64,000 nucleotides of DNA. Origin: Rhodocyclaceae bacterium (GTDB taxonomy: Bacteria; Pseudomonadota; Gammaproteobacteria; Burkholderiales; Rhodocyclaceae). Each line of letters starts with the position of its first letter. The first letter of the stretch is position 1. The stretch is taken from positions 434,001 to 498,000 of the forward strand of contig JADKHX010000001.1 in NCBI GenBank assembly GCA_016721505.1, given 5' to 3'. Under the pieces are notes generated by a model. That model was not told the DNA's origin and did not search any database. It saw nothing but the letters and a program-made list of their open reading frames with translations. Position numbers and translations under genes: made by a program. Shown here one piece after another: positions 1 to 8,652 of the stretch.

Positions 1-2
1 AT

Positions 3-842
3 CGTGCTCCCGAATTCCTGGCAATTGCGATGCAGCCCATCATGTCATTGCACGATCCTCAAGGCAGTTTGGATTTTGAAGTTTTGCTGCGCGCGCGCGC
101 GCCCGATGGCAGCGTGATGCCAGCCGGACGAGTCATATCGGTAGCCGAGGCGCACGGCCGAGTTGGCGTCATTGATCGATGGGTGCTGAGCACTGTGCTC
201 GAATGGATCGACACCAACGTCGAACAACTGGCAAACACCAGATTCATTACCGTCAATTTTTCGGGCGCTTCGATTAACGACGAACAATTCATGGCAGATG
301 CTTATGCCATGTTGCGCGCCCACCCGCATGCGGCGAAGCGGATTTGCGCGGAAATTACCGAAGGTGTGGCGCTAACTGATATCAACCAGACGCGCCGCGT
401 GTTGGAGCGACTACGCGAATTCGAAGTAAAGCTGGCGCTCGATGATTTTGGCGCCGGATATACCTCCTTTATGTATTTGTCCGATCTTCAGGCCGATGTG
501 CTCAAGCTCGACGGTGCCATCGTTGAATCCGCCGCGCGGCATCCGGCGCGACTCTCGATCGTGCAGGCGATTGCCGACCTTTCGCGCAATTTGGGCATGC
601 GCTCGATTGCCGAGTGGGTCGAAGATGCACCCACACTACGTGCGATGGCGGAATGCGGTATCGACTACATTCAGGGTTATGCGATTGCGCGGGCGATGCC
701 GCCACTGGAAATTCTGCGAGGGCCGCATTCAGCGCATTGGATTGAAGAATCCGCAATTCGACTTGCATTGGCCGATATTGCCGCCAATCGGCATGTGGTT
801 GATGATGGTACGAGTTTCGGGATCATTAAGAATCTGCACTGA
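3..842 (+). CDS. EAL-domain cyclic-di-GMP phosphodiesterase (5' end outside window)
   Basis: The frame is open to the left edge, so this is the C-terminal part of a longer protein. About 280 residues are visible and nearly all form an EAL domain, which hydrolyses c-di-GMP to pGpG in the cytoplasm. Visible family motifs, in order, are the EAL signature as FEVLLR, the Asn of NFSG, the Glu of EITE, the metal-binding DDFGAG, the Lys of LKLDG, AEWVED and the final QGY. All residues usually needed for catalysis seem present, so it is probably active. Any sensory or GGDEF domain would lie upstream of the window. Confidence 0.85.
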   Translation, partial: RAPEFLAIAMQPIMSLHDPQGSLDFEVLLRARAPDGSVMPAGRVISVAEAHGRVGVIDRWVLSTVLEWIDTNVEQLANTRFITVNFSGASINDEQFMADAYAMLRAHPHAAKRICAEITEGVALTDINQTRRVLERLREFEVKLALDDFGAGYTSFMYLSDLQADVLKLDGAIVESAARHPARLSIVQAIADLSRNLGMRSIAEWVEDAPTLRAMAECGIDYIQGYAIARAMPPLEILRGPHSAHWIEESAIRLALADIAANRHVVDDGTSFGIIKNLH

Positions 843-921
843 TTGACTTGCATTGACGACGCTTTGCGCGCCGCAGAATGCATCGGCTTAGTCACTTGCG
901 AACAAATTCAATTACTGGAAA

Positions 922-2289
922 TCAGCCCGCCGCCTTTACCGTCATTGCGTAATCGGCCATTGCATTGAGTACCGAAGTTTCAGCACCAACTGGCGGCGCA
1001 AGCTTGATCGCCACTCCTTGATGCTGATCCATCGCGGCGGCGGCCAGCAGCGGTAAGTCTTTATTTATGTGGCTGCCTGCAGCCATGAAAATTGGTACAA
1101 CGGTGATTTCGCCAGCGCCTTGCGCGACCAATCTATCGACTGCTTCGGCAAATGTTGGGCGCATCAATTCGAGAAATCCCGACTCGACTAAAGCACTGGA
1201 ATCGCGCGCCAATATCGCTCCACGAATTGCCACGAAAGGCGCCGCCCATTCAGGGTTTTTGGCACCGTGACCAAACAACAAGATTGCTCGGCGTGACGGC
1301 GTGACATCAGCACCAACTGGCGAATCCTTAATTGTTTCTGGATTGAGCAAATTCGGCGGCGTTTGTCCCGACAGAGCCGCAATCAAATTATCCGCAGCAC
1401 ACATCGCCATCGCCATACGTGTGGCGCGCGTAGATGAACCTATATGCGGCGTAAGCGTGACGTTATCCAGCTCAAAGAAATTAGGATTGAGCGCCGGTTC
1501 GCCTTCGAAAACATCCAACCCCGCACCACTGATCTGTCGATTTTTGAGTGCGGCAATCAATGCCACATCGTCGACCACTCCACCGCGTGCGACGTTAATC
1601 AAATGCGCGGTTGGCTTCATTTGTGCGAGCTCGGCAGTGCCAATCAGATGATGCGTTGCAGGTGAGTAAGGCACCATAACGACCACAAAATCTGCTTCGG
1701 CAAATAAAACATCTTTCTCTACCCAAGTTGCGTCTTTTACATCCGGTTGCGGTGTGCGATTGTGATAAATCACCCGCATGTCAAAGCCCCGCGCGCGCTT
1801 GGCTATCGCTTGACCGATGCGACCCATGCCGAGAATTCCCACGGTCGCATGGTGCACGTCTTGCCCCAGCCATTTGTCGAGAAAACGCCATGCTTGCCAC
1901 TGGCCGTCGCGGGTCCATTTATCTGCCGCCACCACGCGCCGTGCCGAGGCCATCAGCAGCGCCCACACCATATCGGCGGTGGTGTCGTTGAGCACACCGG
2001 GCGTGTTGGTCGCCATCACACCGCGCGCGGTGCAGGCGGGGACGTCGATGTTGTTGTAGCCGACGGCGACATTGCAGGCGACTTTCAAATGCGGCGCGCC
2101 AGCCAAAATTTGCGCGTCCAACTTGTCGGTCAGCACTAGCATCACGCCATTTTTATCGGCCAAGCGCGCTGTCAATTCCATTGCGCTGAGGGCATCGTCG
2201 TCATCGTGGTAGTCGACTTCAAAATGCTCACTAAGGCGCACGACAACTTCATCAAACAAGCGCCGCGTGACAAGAACTTTTGGTTTCAT
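922..2289 (-). CDS. 2-hydroxyacid dehydrogenase (glyoxylate/hydroxypyruvate reductase type) fused to a CbiX-like domain
   Basis: A 455-residue two-domain protein. Residues 1 to about 320 form a D-isomer-specific 2-hydroxyacid dehydrogenase of GhrB/glycerate dehydrogenase type: NAD(P)-binding GMGRIG, substrate Arg in NVARGGVVDD, Glu in FEGEP and catalytic His in TPHIGSS. Residues about 332-455 resemble single-domain CbiX/sirohydrochlorin chelatase, with His in FGHGA and in GSHINKD. The joining peptide DSPVGADVTPSRR is encoded by a copy of the dispersed repeat, so the fusion may have arisen when the repeat removed a stop codon (inference). The ATG at 2289 overlaps the dctM stop as ATGA, which supports this start over one 24 bases upstream. 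Chelatase activity is uncertain. Confidence 0.8.
   Translation of the reverse strand: MKPKVLVTRRLFDEVVVRLSEHFEVDYHDDDDALSAMELTARLADKNGVMLVLTDKLDAQILAGAPHLKVACNVAVGYNNIDVPACTARGVMATNTPGVLNDTTADMVWALLMASARRVVAADKWTRDGQWQAWRFLDKWLGQDVHHATVGILGMGRIGQAIAKRARGFDMRVIYHNRTPQPDVKDATWVEKDVLFAEADFVVVMVPYSPATHHLIGTAELAQMKPTAHLINVARGGVVDDVALIAALKNRQISGAGLDVFEGEPALNPNFFELDNVTLTPHIGSSTRATRMAMAMCAADNLIAALSGQTPPNLLNPETIKDSPVGADVTPSRRAILLFGHGAKNPEWAAPFVAIRGAILARDSSALVESGFLELMRPTFAEAVDRLVAQGAGEITVVPIFMAAGSHINKDLPLLAAAAMDQHQGVAIKLAPPVGAETSVLNAMADYAMTVKAAG
1296..1324 (+). repeat. Dispersed VGAGDTP repeat, copy in the reductase-CbiX linker
   Basis: Close match to the repeat core with one base change in the GTGTCACC part (reads GTGACATC) and a perfect CAGCACCAACTGGCGAA end. 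On the gene strand it encodes SPVGADVTP exactly between the two fused domains. Confidence 0.75.
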
Positions 2290-4307
2290 TGATAGAGCAC
2301 GCGCGGCAGCCACAGACCGATTTCAGGGAAGATGTAAAGGATCGCCAGTGCGAAGACTTGAATGCCCATGAACGGCATCATTCCGGCAAAGATTTGGTTC
2401 AAGCTTACATGGGGCGGCGACACGCCCTTCAGATAAAACGCGGCCATTGCAACGGGCGGGCTTAGAAACGCAGTTTGCAGATTAAGCGCCACCAGCAATC
2501 CGAAAAACAGCGGGTCGATATGAAAGTGAGCAAGTAGCGGTATGAAGATTGGCATGAAGATGACGATGATTTCTGTCCACTCCAGTGGCCAACCCAATAT
2601 GAATATGATGAACTGCGACAGCAGCATAAATTGCACTGGAGTCATGTCCAGCGACAGTACCCAAGCCTCAACCAACTGCTGTCCTCCGAGCAAGGCAAAG
2701 GCGGCAGAGAAAATGCTCGAGCCGACAAACAGCCAACAGACCATGGCAGACGTCTTGGCGGTCAGAAATACTGATTCCTTGACCACGCCGTAGTTAAGCT
2801 GCCTGTACGCTGCGGCCAGAATCAAACCGCCGAGCGAACCAATCGCTGCCGCCTCCGTTGGTGTCGCGAGTCCAAAAACGATGCTGCCCAAAACGGCCAT
2901 GATCATCATCGACAGGGGAAAGAATGAGGCCAAGAGCATCTTGAAAACCTCAAGCCGCACGAACGTAAATATGGCGTAGAAGGCGGCAATTGCCACCAAT
3001 CCGCCACCGAGCACAATCCAGAACCAAAGCGGGGTTGCTTGACGTTCGGGCTCAGGTGTTTCAACTGCGGCCGGAGCCGCAACCGCAGGAGCCGGTATAG
3101 CAGGCTCCGCCACTGGTGCCGCCAACTTGTCAGCGCCCGGTGGTTCCTGAACTCCATCTTTCGGGGGTTCTTGAAGTCCGTCTTTCGGAGGTTCTTGAAG
3201 TCCATCTTGCGGCGGTTCGGCCAAACCACCCGTCGGAGGTTCAGCAAGCCTTGCCGTGCCAATCGGCGCTTCTGTCGAATTTCCGGACAGGATTTTCGCC
3301 AGCTCCTGCGTCTCACCACCCATTTCAACCAAACCTGTGGTGTCATCCGTTGCGATAGGCCGTGTTGCGATCATCCACGTAACTGCCAATACCGCGACCA
3401 ACGCAAGCGCCGGCAATATGGCGATGGCCCCCTGGCGTGCAGCTGCAGCGGGCGTAACGCCGGCAATGGACCCACCAAGCCCACGCAAGATGCCGGTAAA
3501 AACTCTGTCGCCAGCGCTCTGGCAGATTGCTTGATTCACTGGCGGCAAGTCGACATGGCGCTCTGACATCGGCAGTGGCGGCGCCAAATGTGGTTTAAGT
3601 TTGGCGACAATAATTACATAGCCGATGTACAGCGACGCCAACATGATGCCGGGGAAGAATGCGCCCGCGTAAAGTTGAACCACGGATACACCTGCTGTGG
3701 CGCCGTAAACAATCAACATTACAGACGGTGGTATCAAAATCCCCAGACATCCTCCGGCAGTGATTACTCCAGCCGACAGCCTCACGTCATAGCCGGACCT
3801 TAGCATTGCCGGCAAGGCAAGCAATCCCATCAGGGTAACCACTGCGCCAACGATGCCGGTGGCAGTGGCAAAAATTGCGCACGTGACCAAGGTTGCTACG
3901 GCGAGTGAGCCGGGGATTCTTGCCAAGGCCAATTCCAATGAACGGAATAGCTTGCCAATCAAGTTTGCGCGCTCAACCAGATAGCCCATGAATACGAATA
4001 ATGGGATCGAGATCAAGACTTCATTAGTCATCACTGCGTATGTACGCTGAACCATGAGATCAAGGGTTTGCCTGACCGCAATGTCAGGATTGCCGCTACG
4101 GTAAGCAAACCAGGTGAACAACACTCCCATGCCCATTAAAGTAAATGCCGTCGGGAAACCCAGCATGATGGCGACCACGACCAACGACAGCATCAATAGA
4201 CCCAAGTGACCTTGTGTCATGTTGGTCCAAGGCATGAAGATGATTGTGGTCAGCAATATCACCGCCATCAAAATCAGACCAAACCACAGTTCGCGTTTGA
4301 TTTTCAT
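2286..4307 (-). CDS. dctM: TRAP transporter large permease subunit (DctM family) with proline-rich insertion
   Basis: Large membrane subunit of a tripartite ATP-independent periplasmic transporter, which uses an ion gradient to import a carboxylate-type substrate handed over by DctP. It has 673 residues against about 430 in typical DctM. The N-terminal half (about residues 1-240) and C-terminal part (from about 440) look like normal multi-helix DctM, including the conserved FGLATPTEAAAIG segment. Between them are an extra helix and an Ala/Pro-rich stretch with an eight-residue tandem repeat of LQEPPKDG type (about residues 350-400). Starts overlap: ATGA with dctQ upstream and ATGA with the reductase downstream, so the genes are probably translationally coupled. 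Larger DctM forms exist in the mannitol/chloroaromatic-type TRAP group. Confidence 0.88.
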   Translation of the reverse strand: MKIKRELWFGLILMAVILLTTIIFMPWTNMTQGHLGLLMLSLVVVAIMLGFPTAFTLMGMGVLFTWFAYRSGNPDIAVRQTLDLMVQRTYAVMTNEVLISIPLFVFMGYLVERANLIGKLFRSLELALARIPGSLAVATLVTCAIFATATGIVGAVVTLMGLLALPAMLRSGYDVRLSAGVITAGGCLGILIPPSVMLIVYGATAGVSVVQLYAGAFFPGIMLASLYIGYVIIVAKLKPHLAPPLPMSERHVDLPPVNQAICQSAGDRVFTGILRGLGGSIAGVTPAAAARQGAIAILPALALVAVLAVTWMIATRPIATDDTTGLVEMGGETQELAKILSGNSTEAPIGTARLAEPPTGGLAEPPQDGLQEPPKDGLQEPPKDGVQEPPGADKLAAPVAEPAIPAPAVAAPAAVETPEPERQATPLWFWIVLGGGLVAIAAFYAIFTFVRLEVFKMLLASFFPLSMMIMAVLGSIVFGLATPTEAAAIGSLGGLILAAAYRQLNYGVVKESVFLTAKTSAMVCWLFVGSSIFSAAFALLGGQQLVEAWVLSLDMTPVQFMLLSQFIIFILGWPLEWTEIIVIFMPIFIPLLAHFHIDPLFFGLLVALNLQTAFLSPPVAMAAFYLKGVSPPHVSLNQIFAGMMPFMGIQVFALAILYIFPEIGLWLPRVLYQ
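3141..3260 (-). repeat. 24-bp in-frame tandem repeat inside dctM
   Basis: Four to five imperfect 24-bp units on the gene strand encode EPPTGGLA, EPPQDGLQ, EPPKDGLQ, EPPKDGVQ and EPPGADKL. It lies in the non-conserved spacer of DctM, probably a flexible loop, and is a likely site of length variation. Confidence 0.75.
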
Positions 4308-4933
4308 TTGGCCGCCTCGCTGTTTTCTGCATTGACGACGAAAACATCCAGCGCCGCAATGTCCTGATCGGTGACATGCACCATTGCTTTCAACTTATCG
4401 ACATCTACTTCCTCAACATCATGCTCACGCGAAGGCCACTTCCCATCACGCAAACAAATCAGACAGCGCACAATTTCTACGATGCCTTGAACGAACAAAC
4501 CCAAGCCTGCCGCCGGAATGACGAACTTGAACGGCCACAGCAACAAAGGATCGGGCGAAAAGGTCTTTTCATTGATTGCCATCGATTCATTGGCATAGTT
4601 CCAACCGGCGTAGGTCAAGGCAAAAATTCCAGGCAGGAAGAAAACGAGATAGAGCACCAAGTCAAAGCCAGCTTGCGTGCGTTCCTCAAAAAATCCGTAG
4701 AGCACGTCGCCGCGGACGTGCCCTTCCTTCGACAGCGTATAGGCACCGGCCATCATAAAGAGTACGCCGTACAGCATGACCTGGGCATCCAACACCCATG
4801 GATGCGGGCTATTAAGCGCATAGCGGCAAAAAACCTCCCAGGAAATCAGTCCTGTTAGCAGAACAATGGTCCAGCCACAGATCTGCCCGGCCACGGTTGA
4901 CGCACGGTCAACCCAAAGTAGCATTTTTTGCAC
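4304..4933 (-). CDS. dctQ: TRAP transporter small permease subunit (DctQ family)
   Basis: A 209-residue protein with about four membrane helices, consistent with the small subunit that pairs with DctM. Helices are visible near TIVLLTGLISWEVFCRY, VMLYGVLFMMAGAY, LVLYLVFFLPGIFAL and the VIPAAGLGLFVQGI segment. It is followed directly by dctM with ATGA overlap. The start is taken as GTG at 4933 because a GAGGAG motif lies six bases upstream. An ATG nine bases further in would be too far from it. A hairpin with a T run separates this gene from dctP, so dctP and dctQM may be expressed at different levels. Confidence 0.85.
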   Translation of the reverse strand: MQKMLLWVDRASTVAGQICGWTIVLLTGLISWEVFCRYALNSPHPWVLDAQVMLYGVLFMMAGAYTLSKEGHVRGDVLYGFFEERTQAGFDLVLYLVFFLPGIFALTYAGWNYANESMAINEKTFSPDPLLLWPFKFVIPAAGLGLFVQGIVEIVRCLICLRDGKWPSREHDVEEVDVDKLKAMVHVTDQDIAALDVFVVNAENSEAAK

Positions 4934-4988
4934 GCCGTACTCCTCGCTAAGTTTTGCGCTAGTTCGCTTCGCGCCGATCTGGTAAGCA

Positions 4989-5028
4989 GAAAAACGGGTC
5001 GGAACCGGCTTTCACCAGTCCGACCCGC
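4989..5028 (-). terminator. Hairpin with T tract between dctP and dctQ
   Basis: On the minus strand a nine-base stem CGGGTCGGA/TCCGACCCG encloses a loop of about 15 bases and is followed by TTTTT. It lies in the 114-bp gap after dctP and before dctQ. This fits a Rho-independent terminator or leaky attenuator that would let the binding protein be made in excess over the membrane subunits (inference). Confidence 0.65.
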
Positions 5029-5047
5029 TTAGACCGACAACAACAGC

Positions 5048-6213
5048 CTAGCCCTTCTTGGCGCCGAAATAATGGTTGTACGCCATTTTGTAGTCCACCA
5101 AAGTATCGTTCTGCCATTTGCCAGCGCGCTGGGCAAACGCCTTCATCGATGCATCGACCTTCGCAAACGCCGGGTTGTCGGCGCTCTTCGCGACGAGGAT
5201 CTTGTCCCACGCTGCAAGCTGTGCCTGCAGGATCGCATCAGGTGTCTTATAGAACTTGATGCCACCTTTTTGCAGTTCGCCGTAAGCGGTCGAATAGCGG
5301 TCAATCGCTTTCCAGCTCATATCTGCCGAGGCTGCCTGTACCGAATAATCGATGATCGCCTTGAGCTCCGTCGACAATGAGTCATAGCGCTTCTTGTTGA
5401 ACAGAATTTCGAATTGCTCAGAGCACTGATGGAAGCTTTGCAGCATACAAACCTTGGCCACGTCCGGGAAGCCGAGCAACTTGTCGCTGGAAGCATTGTT
5501 GAATTCCGCCGCGTCCAACAAGCCGCGATCCATTGCCGCCACGATCTCACCACCCGGCAGAGGATTTACAGCCGCACCGAGGTCCTTGTAAATGTCGACG
5601 GCCAAACCCACCGTGCGGAACTTGACGCCTTTCATGTCGTCGGCTTTGGTCACCGGCTTCTTGAACCACCCGAATGGCTGAGTTGGCATCGGCGCGTAGA
5701 GAAATGACTTAACATCAAGATTGAGTCCCTTGTAGATTTCGTCGAGCAACTCTTTGCCGCCACCATAGTTGTGCCAAGCCAGCACCATGTTCGGGTCCAT
5801 GCCATATGCCGGGCCAGAACCCCACAAAGCTACCGCTGGGTTCTTCCCATACCAATAAGCCACCACGCCATGGCCACCGTCGAGCGTACCTTTGGACGCC
5901 GCATCGAGTAGCTCAAAAGCCTTGACCACTGCACCTGCTGGCAGCACTTCAATCTTCAATCGTCCGCCAGACATGTCGTTAACTTTTTGGCGAAATCAAC
6001 TGCGTACTCATGAAAAATATCCTTCACCGACCACGTCGATTGCCAGCGCATGGTGATTGGTGATTGCGCTACCGAAATCATCGGGAAGCCCGCAGCAACT
6101 GCACCTACCGAGCCGGTAGCAGCAGCGGCGAGGAATTTGCGGCGGGAAGGTTTTGCTTCGGTTGTTGCTACTTCAACTTGTGTAGTCGTTACCACTTCTT
6201 TGACATCTGACAT
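5048..6213 (-). pseudogene. dctP: TRAP transporter substrate-binding protein (DctP family), frameshifted
   Basis: Two reading frames together give one complete DctP-type periplasmic binding protein of about 388 residues. The first part (from ATG 6213, preceded by GGAGG) has a twin-arginine signal SRRKFLAAAATGS and runs to VDFAKK. The second part continues with VNDMSGGRLKIEV and the typical GAVVKAFELLDAASKG segment. The frame breaks near 5981 at AAAAAGTTAAC, where one missing base (AAAAAGGTTAAC expected) would restore it. The homopolymer context makes a sequencing error possible. Otherwise the transporter lacks a functional binding protein. The operon continues into dctQ, dctM and the reductase, which suggests import of a hydroxy- or keto-acid (inference). 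Confidence 0.8.
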
Positions 6214-6391
6214 GGTTTCCTCCGTTAGTTTTTTGGCGTCTGTTGTTCGGGTATGCAATGTAGCGCACACCGGCGAACATCGCAGACTTACTCTACACAA
6301 TCAGCCAGTGAGTGACAACACTTGTTCCACTGTTTATTTGACTGGCGGTTAAACTGTCCTCGACCCCTTTTTCTTACAGATTTCTTACGAC

Positions 6392-7114
6392 ATGCTTGAT
6401 ATCACCACCGTTCCGTTTTGGATTGCCGTTTTACAAATCATCACGATCGACATCTTGCTTGGCGGCGACAATGCCGTGGTCATTGCGCTCGCCTGTCGCA
6501 AGCTGCCGGACTCACAGCGCAACAAAGGAATTTTTTGGGGTGTCGTCGGCGCGATCATATTGCGTGTCGCACTTATTTTTTTCGCGCTACAACTTCTCGC
6601 AATTCCTTGGCTGAAAATTATCGGCGCGCTGCTGCTGGTTTGGATTGGTGTGAAGTTGCTGCAACCCGAAGACGATGGTCACGGCGAAGTAACCGCTGCC
6701 GACACATTGTTCGCGGCGATCAAGACCATCATCATCGCCGACGCGGTGATGAGTTTGGACAACGTTATCGGCGTTGCCGGTGCCGCCCACGGGGATATTC
6801 GCTTAGTCATTTTCGGCATACTATTTTCGATTCCCATCGTGGTCTGGGGCAGCAAATTGGTGCTCAAACTGATGGACCGCTTTCCGCAAGTCATTACCGC
6901 TGGCGGTATGTTGCTGGGCTGGATAGGTGGCGGCATGATGGTTAGCGATCCGGCGCTACCTGCCGATTTCAGCACCTCGATTCCGTACATCAAATTGGTA
7001 TTTGAAATTTCCGGTGCCGCCATCGTATTGCTCATCGGAAAAATTCTCGCCGCGCGCGCCGCCGCGCGCCCACAAGTCGACATCGCCAATACAAACAAGG
7101 AGCGCTCTTCATGA
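6392..7114 (+). CDS. TerC/YjbE-family integral membrane protein
   Basis: A 240-residue TerC-family membrane protein with about seven helices. The family signatures are clear: GGDNAVVIALACR near residues 24-36 and MSLDNVIGVAGAAHG near residue 118, whose acidic residues lie in the membrane and are linked to metal ion export (Mn) or tellurite resistance in relatives. The substrate cannot be told from the sequence. The stop overlaps the start of the following UspA gene (ATGA), so the two form a unit. It is divergent from dctP across a 178-bp intergenic region. Confidence 0.85.
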   Translation: MLDITTVPFWIAVLQIITIDILLGGDNAVVIALACRKLPDSQRNKGIFWGVVGAIILRVALIFFALQLLAIPWLKIIGALLLVWIGVKLLQPEDDGHGEVTAADTLFAAIKTIIIADAVMSLDNVIGVAGAAHGDIRLVIFGILFSIPIVVWGSKLVLKLMDRFPQVITAGGMLLGWIGGGMMVSDPALPADFSTSIPYIKLVFEISGAAIVLLIGKILAARAAARPQVDIANTNKERSS

Positions 7115-7539
7115 CCCAAACCTGGCTAATCCCGATCGACGAGTCCGAGACTGCTATGAAGCCGGTCGAATGGCTGCTTGCCAACCGCGCGTTTTGGCGC
7201 GAAATGCCGCAAATCCATTTGCTCAATGTGCAAGTCAGCTTGCCACGCGACATTGGCCGCTTCATCAATGCCGAAACGATTCGTGAATTTCATAACGATA
7301 CAGGTACGACGGAACTTCAAGCCGCGACGGAAAAACTTATTGCCGCCGGTATCACGCCAAAGACGCACGTTCTGGTGGGCGAACCCGCCGCGACGATTGC
7401 AAAATTCGCTGACGAAAATCATTGTGCGCAAATTCTGATTGGTTCGCGCGGACACAGCGGGATCGCGGGCACACTGCTTGGTTCCGTTGCGTCGCGCGTG
7501 GTGAATTTATCGACCGTGCCGCTGTTGATCGTTCGCTAA
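7111..7539 (+). CDS. Universal stress protein (UspA family)
   Basis: A 142-residue single-domain UspA protein. It has the N-terminal strand WLIPIDESETA and the C-terminal nucleotide-binding signature GSRGHSGIAGTLLGSVASRVVNLSTVPLLIVR (residues about 111-142, matching the G-2x-G-9x-G-S/T pattern). This suggests the ATP-binding type. It overlaps the terC-like gene by four bases and probably shares its transcript. The exact physiological role of such single Usp proteins is usually undetermined. Confidence 0.85.
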   Translation: MTQTWLIPIDESETAMKPVEWLLANRAFWREMPQIHLLNVQVSLPRDIGRFINAETIREFHNDTGTTELQAATEKLIAAGITPKTHVLVGEPAATIAKFADENHCAQILIGSRGHSGIAGTLLGSVASRVVNLSTVPLLIVR

Positions 7540-7557
7540 GCACCGAAAAAAATCGGT

Positions 7558-8004
7558 GGGAAGTTCGCCGATAAGCCGGGTTCTGTCGTGAGCAGTCATT
7601 CCTCTGGGATCGTTGTTACCAACGACCTCTAGCAGCCTACCCGGGAGCTACGCGAGCCACGCAAAACGCTCCCCTATTTGGCCTTGCCCCAGATGAGGTT
7701 TGCCATGCCGTTTTTGTTACCAAAAACGCGGTGGGCTCTTACCCCAATGCCGCTTTCGCGACATTGACGCACCTTGCAGTGCGCCACCATTTCACCCTTA
7801 CCTGATCTGCACCTCGCTCATCTAAGAGAGACTTTGTCGCCTTACGGCGTCAAAGTCGGCACAGCCATTGGCGGTATCTTTCTGTTGCACTATCTGTCGC
7901 CTCACAGCGCCCGGCCGTTAACCGGCATCTCGCTACATGGGGCCCGGACTTTCCTCCAGACATCGTCTTGCGACGACATCCAGCGACTGCCTAGCGAACT
8001 TCCC
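7558..8004 (-). ncRNA. rnpB: RNase P RNA (bacterial type A)
   Basis: The catalytic RNA of RNase P, which matures tRNA 5' ends. On the minus strand the conserved blocks occur in the right order: GAGGAAAGTCCGGGC near the 5' end, CAGATCAGGTAAGGGTGAAA, GGTAAGAGCCCACCGC, GGCAAGGCCAAATAGGGG, and GACAGAACCCGGCTTATCGG at the 3' end. The ends pair through GGGAAGTTCGC and GCGAACTTCCC (helix P1). It is about 447 nt, roughly 70 longer than E. coli M1 RNA, partly because of an extra arm around 7830-7862 (GACTTTG/CAAAGTC stem). A run of seven T residues follows the 3' end on the minus strand. Confidence 0.95.
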
Positions 8005-8035
8005 AGCCGGATTATAGGCGGGGTGAGTCATACAT

Positions 8036-8063
8036 CGGCGTGTCACGAGCGGCAACTGGCGAA
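8036..8063 (+). repeat. Dispersed repeat, degenerate copy upstream of rnpB
   Basis: About 24 of 28 bases agree with the repeat consensus (CGGCGTGTCAC, then a changed middle, then AACTGGCGAA). It lies about 32 bp upstream of the rnpB 5' end, close to where the promoter should be. Confidence 0.5.
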
Positions 8064-8085
8064 CTGCCGTTTTGGCAATAAGTTT

Positions 8086-8637
8086 TCAGCGTGGTGAAAG
8101 CGTGCCGTTATTCATTTGCACTTCTTGACCCGCTCGCCATTTCGGTGCGCCATCATGATTGAGCGTGCGTACGCTGCCGTCGTCCATGCGCACTGTGGTT
8201 TGGTAGCTGGTTGTAGTGTTGTGTTTCTTCGCTGCAGCATTACCTGCAGCGGCACCGATGACGGCACCGGCGATGGTCGCCGCGACGCGACCTTTTCCAT
8301 CGCCGAGTTGCCGACCGATGGTGCCACCGACTGCTGCTCCACCCAAGGTGCCTAATGCACTGCCTTCACCTTCCTGTTTGATTTCGCGTACCGACTCAAT
8401 CACCCCACAATTTCTGCATCCGTTTTGCTGCGTGTATTGCAAAGTGCTGGAGTCATTGTTGCGATACTGGGGCGCGCCGTAGCTGCCACTAGGCGCAGCG
8501 CCGGTGCTGACCGAAACTGGCGCGGTGCTTTGGGCGAACGCGCTACTGCTTGCAGCGGCAAAAATACACATCGTCGCCACGACTGCGCAATGGAATGCGC
8601 TAGGTTTTGTAGCCGTCATCATGATTTTCCTTTTCAT
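8086..8637 (-). CDS. Exported glycine-zipper protein (SlyB/17-kDa antigen-like)
   Basis: A 183-residue protein with a signal peptide ending around ASSSAFAQ. The central part has the motif CRNCGVIESVREI followed by a glycine zipper (GTLGGAAVGGTIGRQLGDGKGRVAATIAGAVIGAAAGNAAA). The C-terminus has a short beta domain (TTVRMDDGSVRTLNHDG). Glycine-zipper 2TM proteins of this kind sit in or at the outer membrane. The next gene upstream has the same C-terminal layout, so the two are probably paralogues. The precise role is unknown. The start ATG at 8637 is 15 bases from the neighbour's stop. Confidence 0.7.
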   Translation of the reverse strand: MKRKIMMTATKPSAFHCAVVATMCIFAAASSSAFAQSTAPVSVSTGAAPSGSYGAPQYRNNDSSTLQYTQQNGCRNCGVIESVREIKQEGEGSALGTLGGAAVGGTIGRQLGDGKGRVAATIAGAVIGAAAGNAAAKKHNTTTSYQTTVRMDDGSVRTLNHDGAPKWRAGQEVQMNNGTLSPR

Positions 8638-8652
8638 CTTAGTTCTCGAACT

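Noticed and set aside
981..993. Partial match to the repeat (CAGCACCAACTGG) in the CbiX part
   Set aside because: Only 13 bases match and the protein reading PPVGAETS fits normal CbiX sequence, so chance is plausible.
7541..7558. CACCGA/TCGGTG hairpin after uspA as a terminator
   Set aside because: The loop is a run of A and no T tract follows on the plus strand. It may be the T run after rnpB on the other strand.
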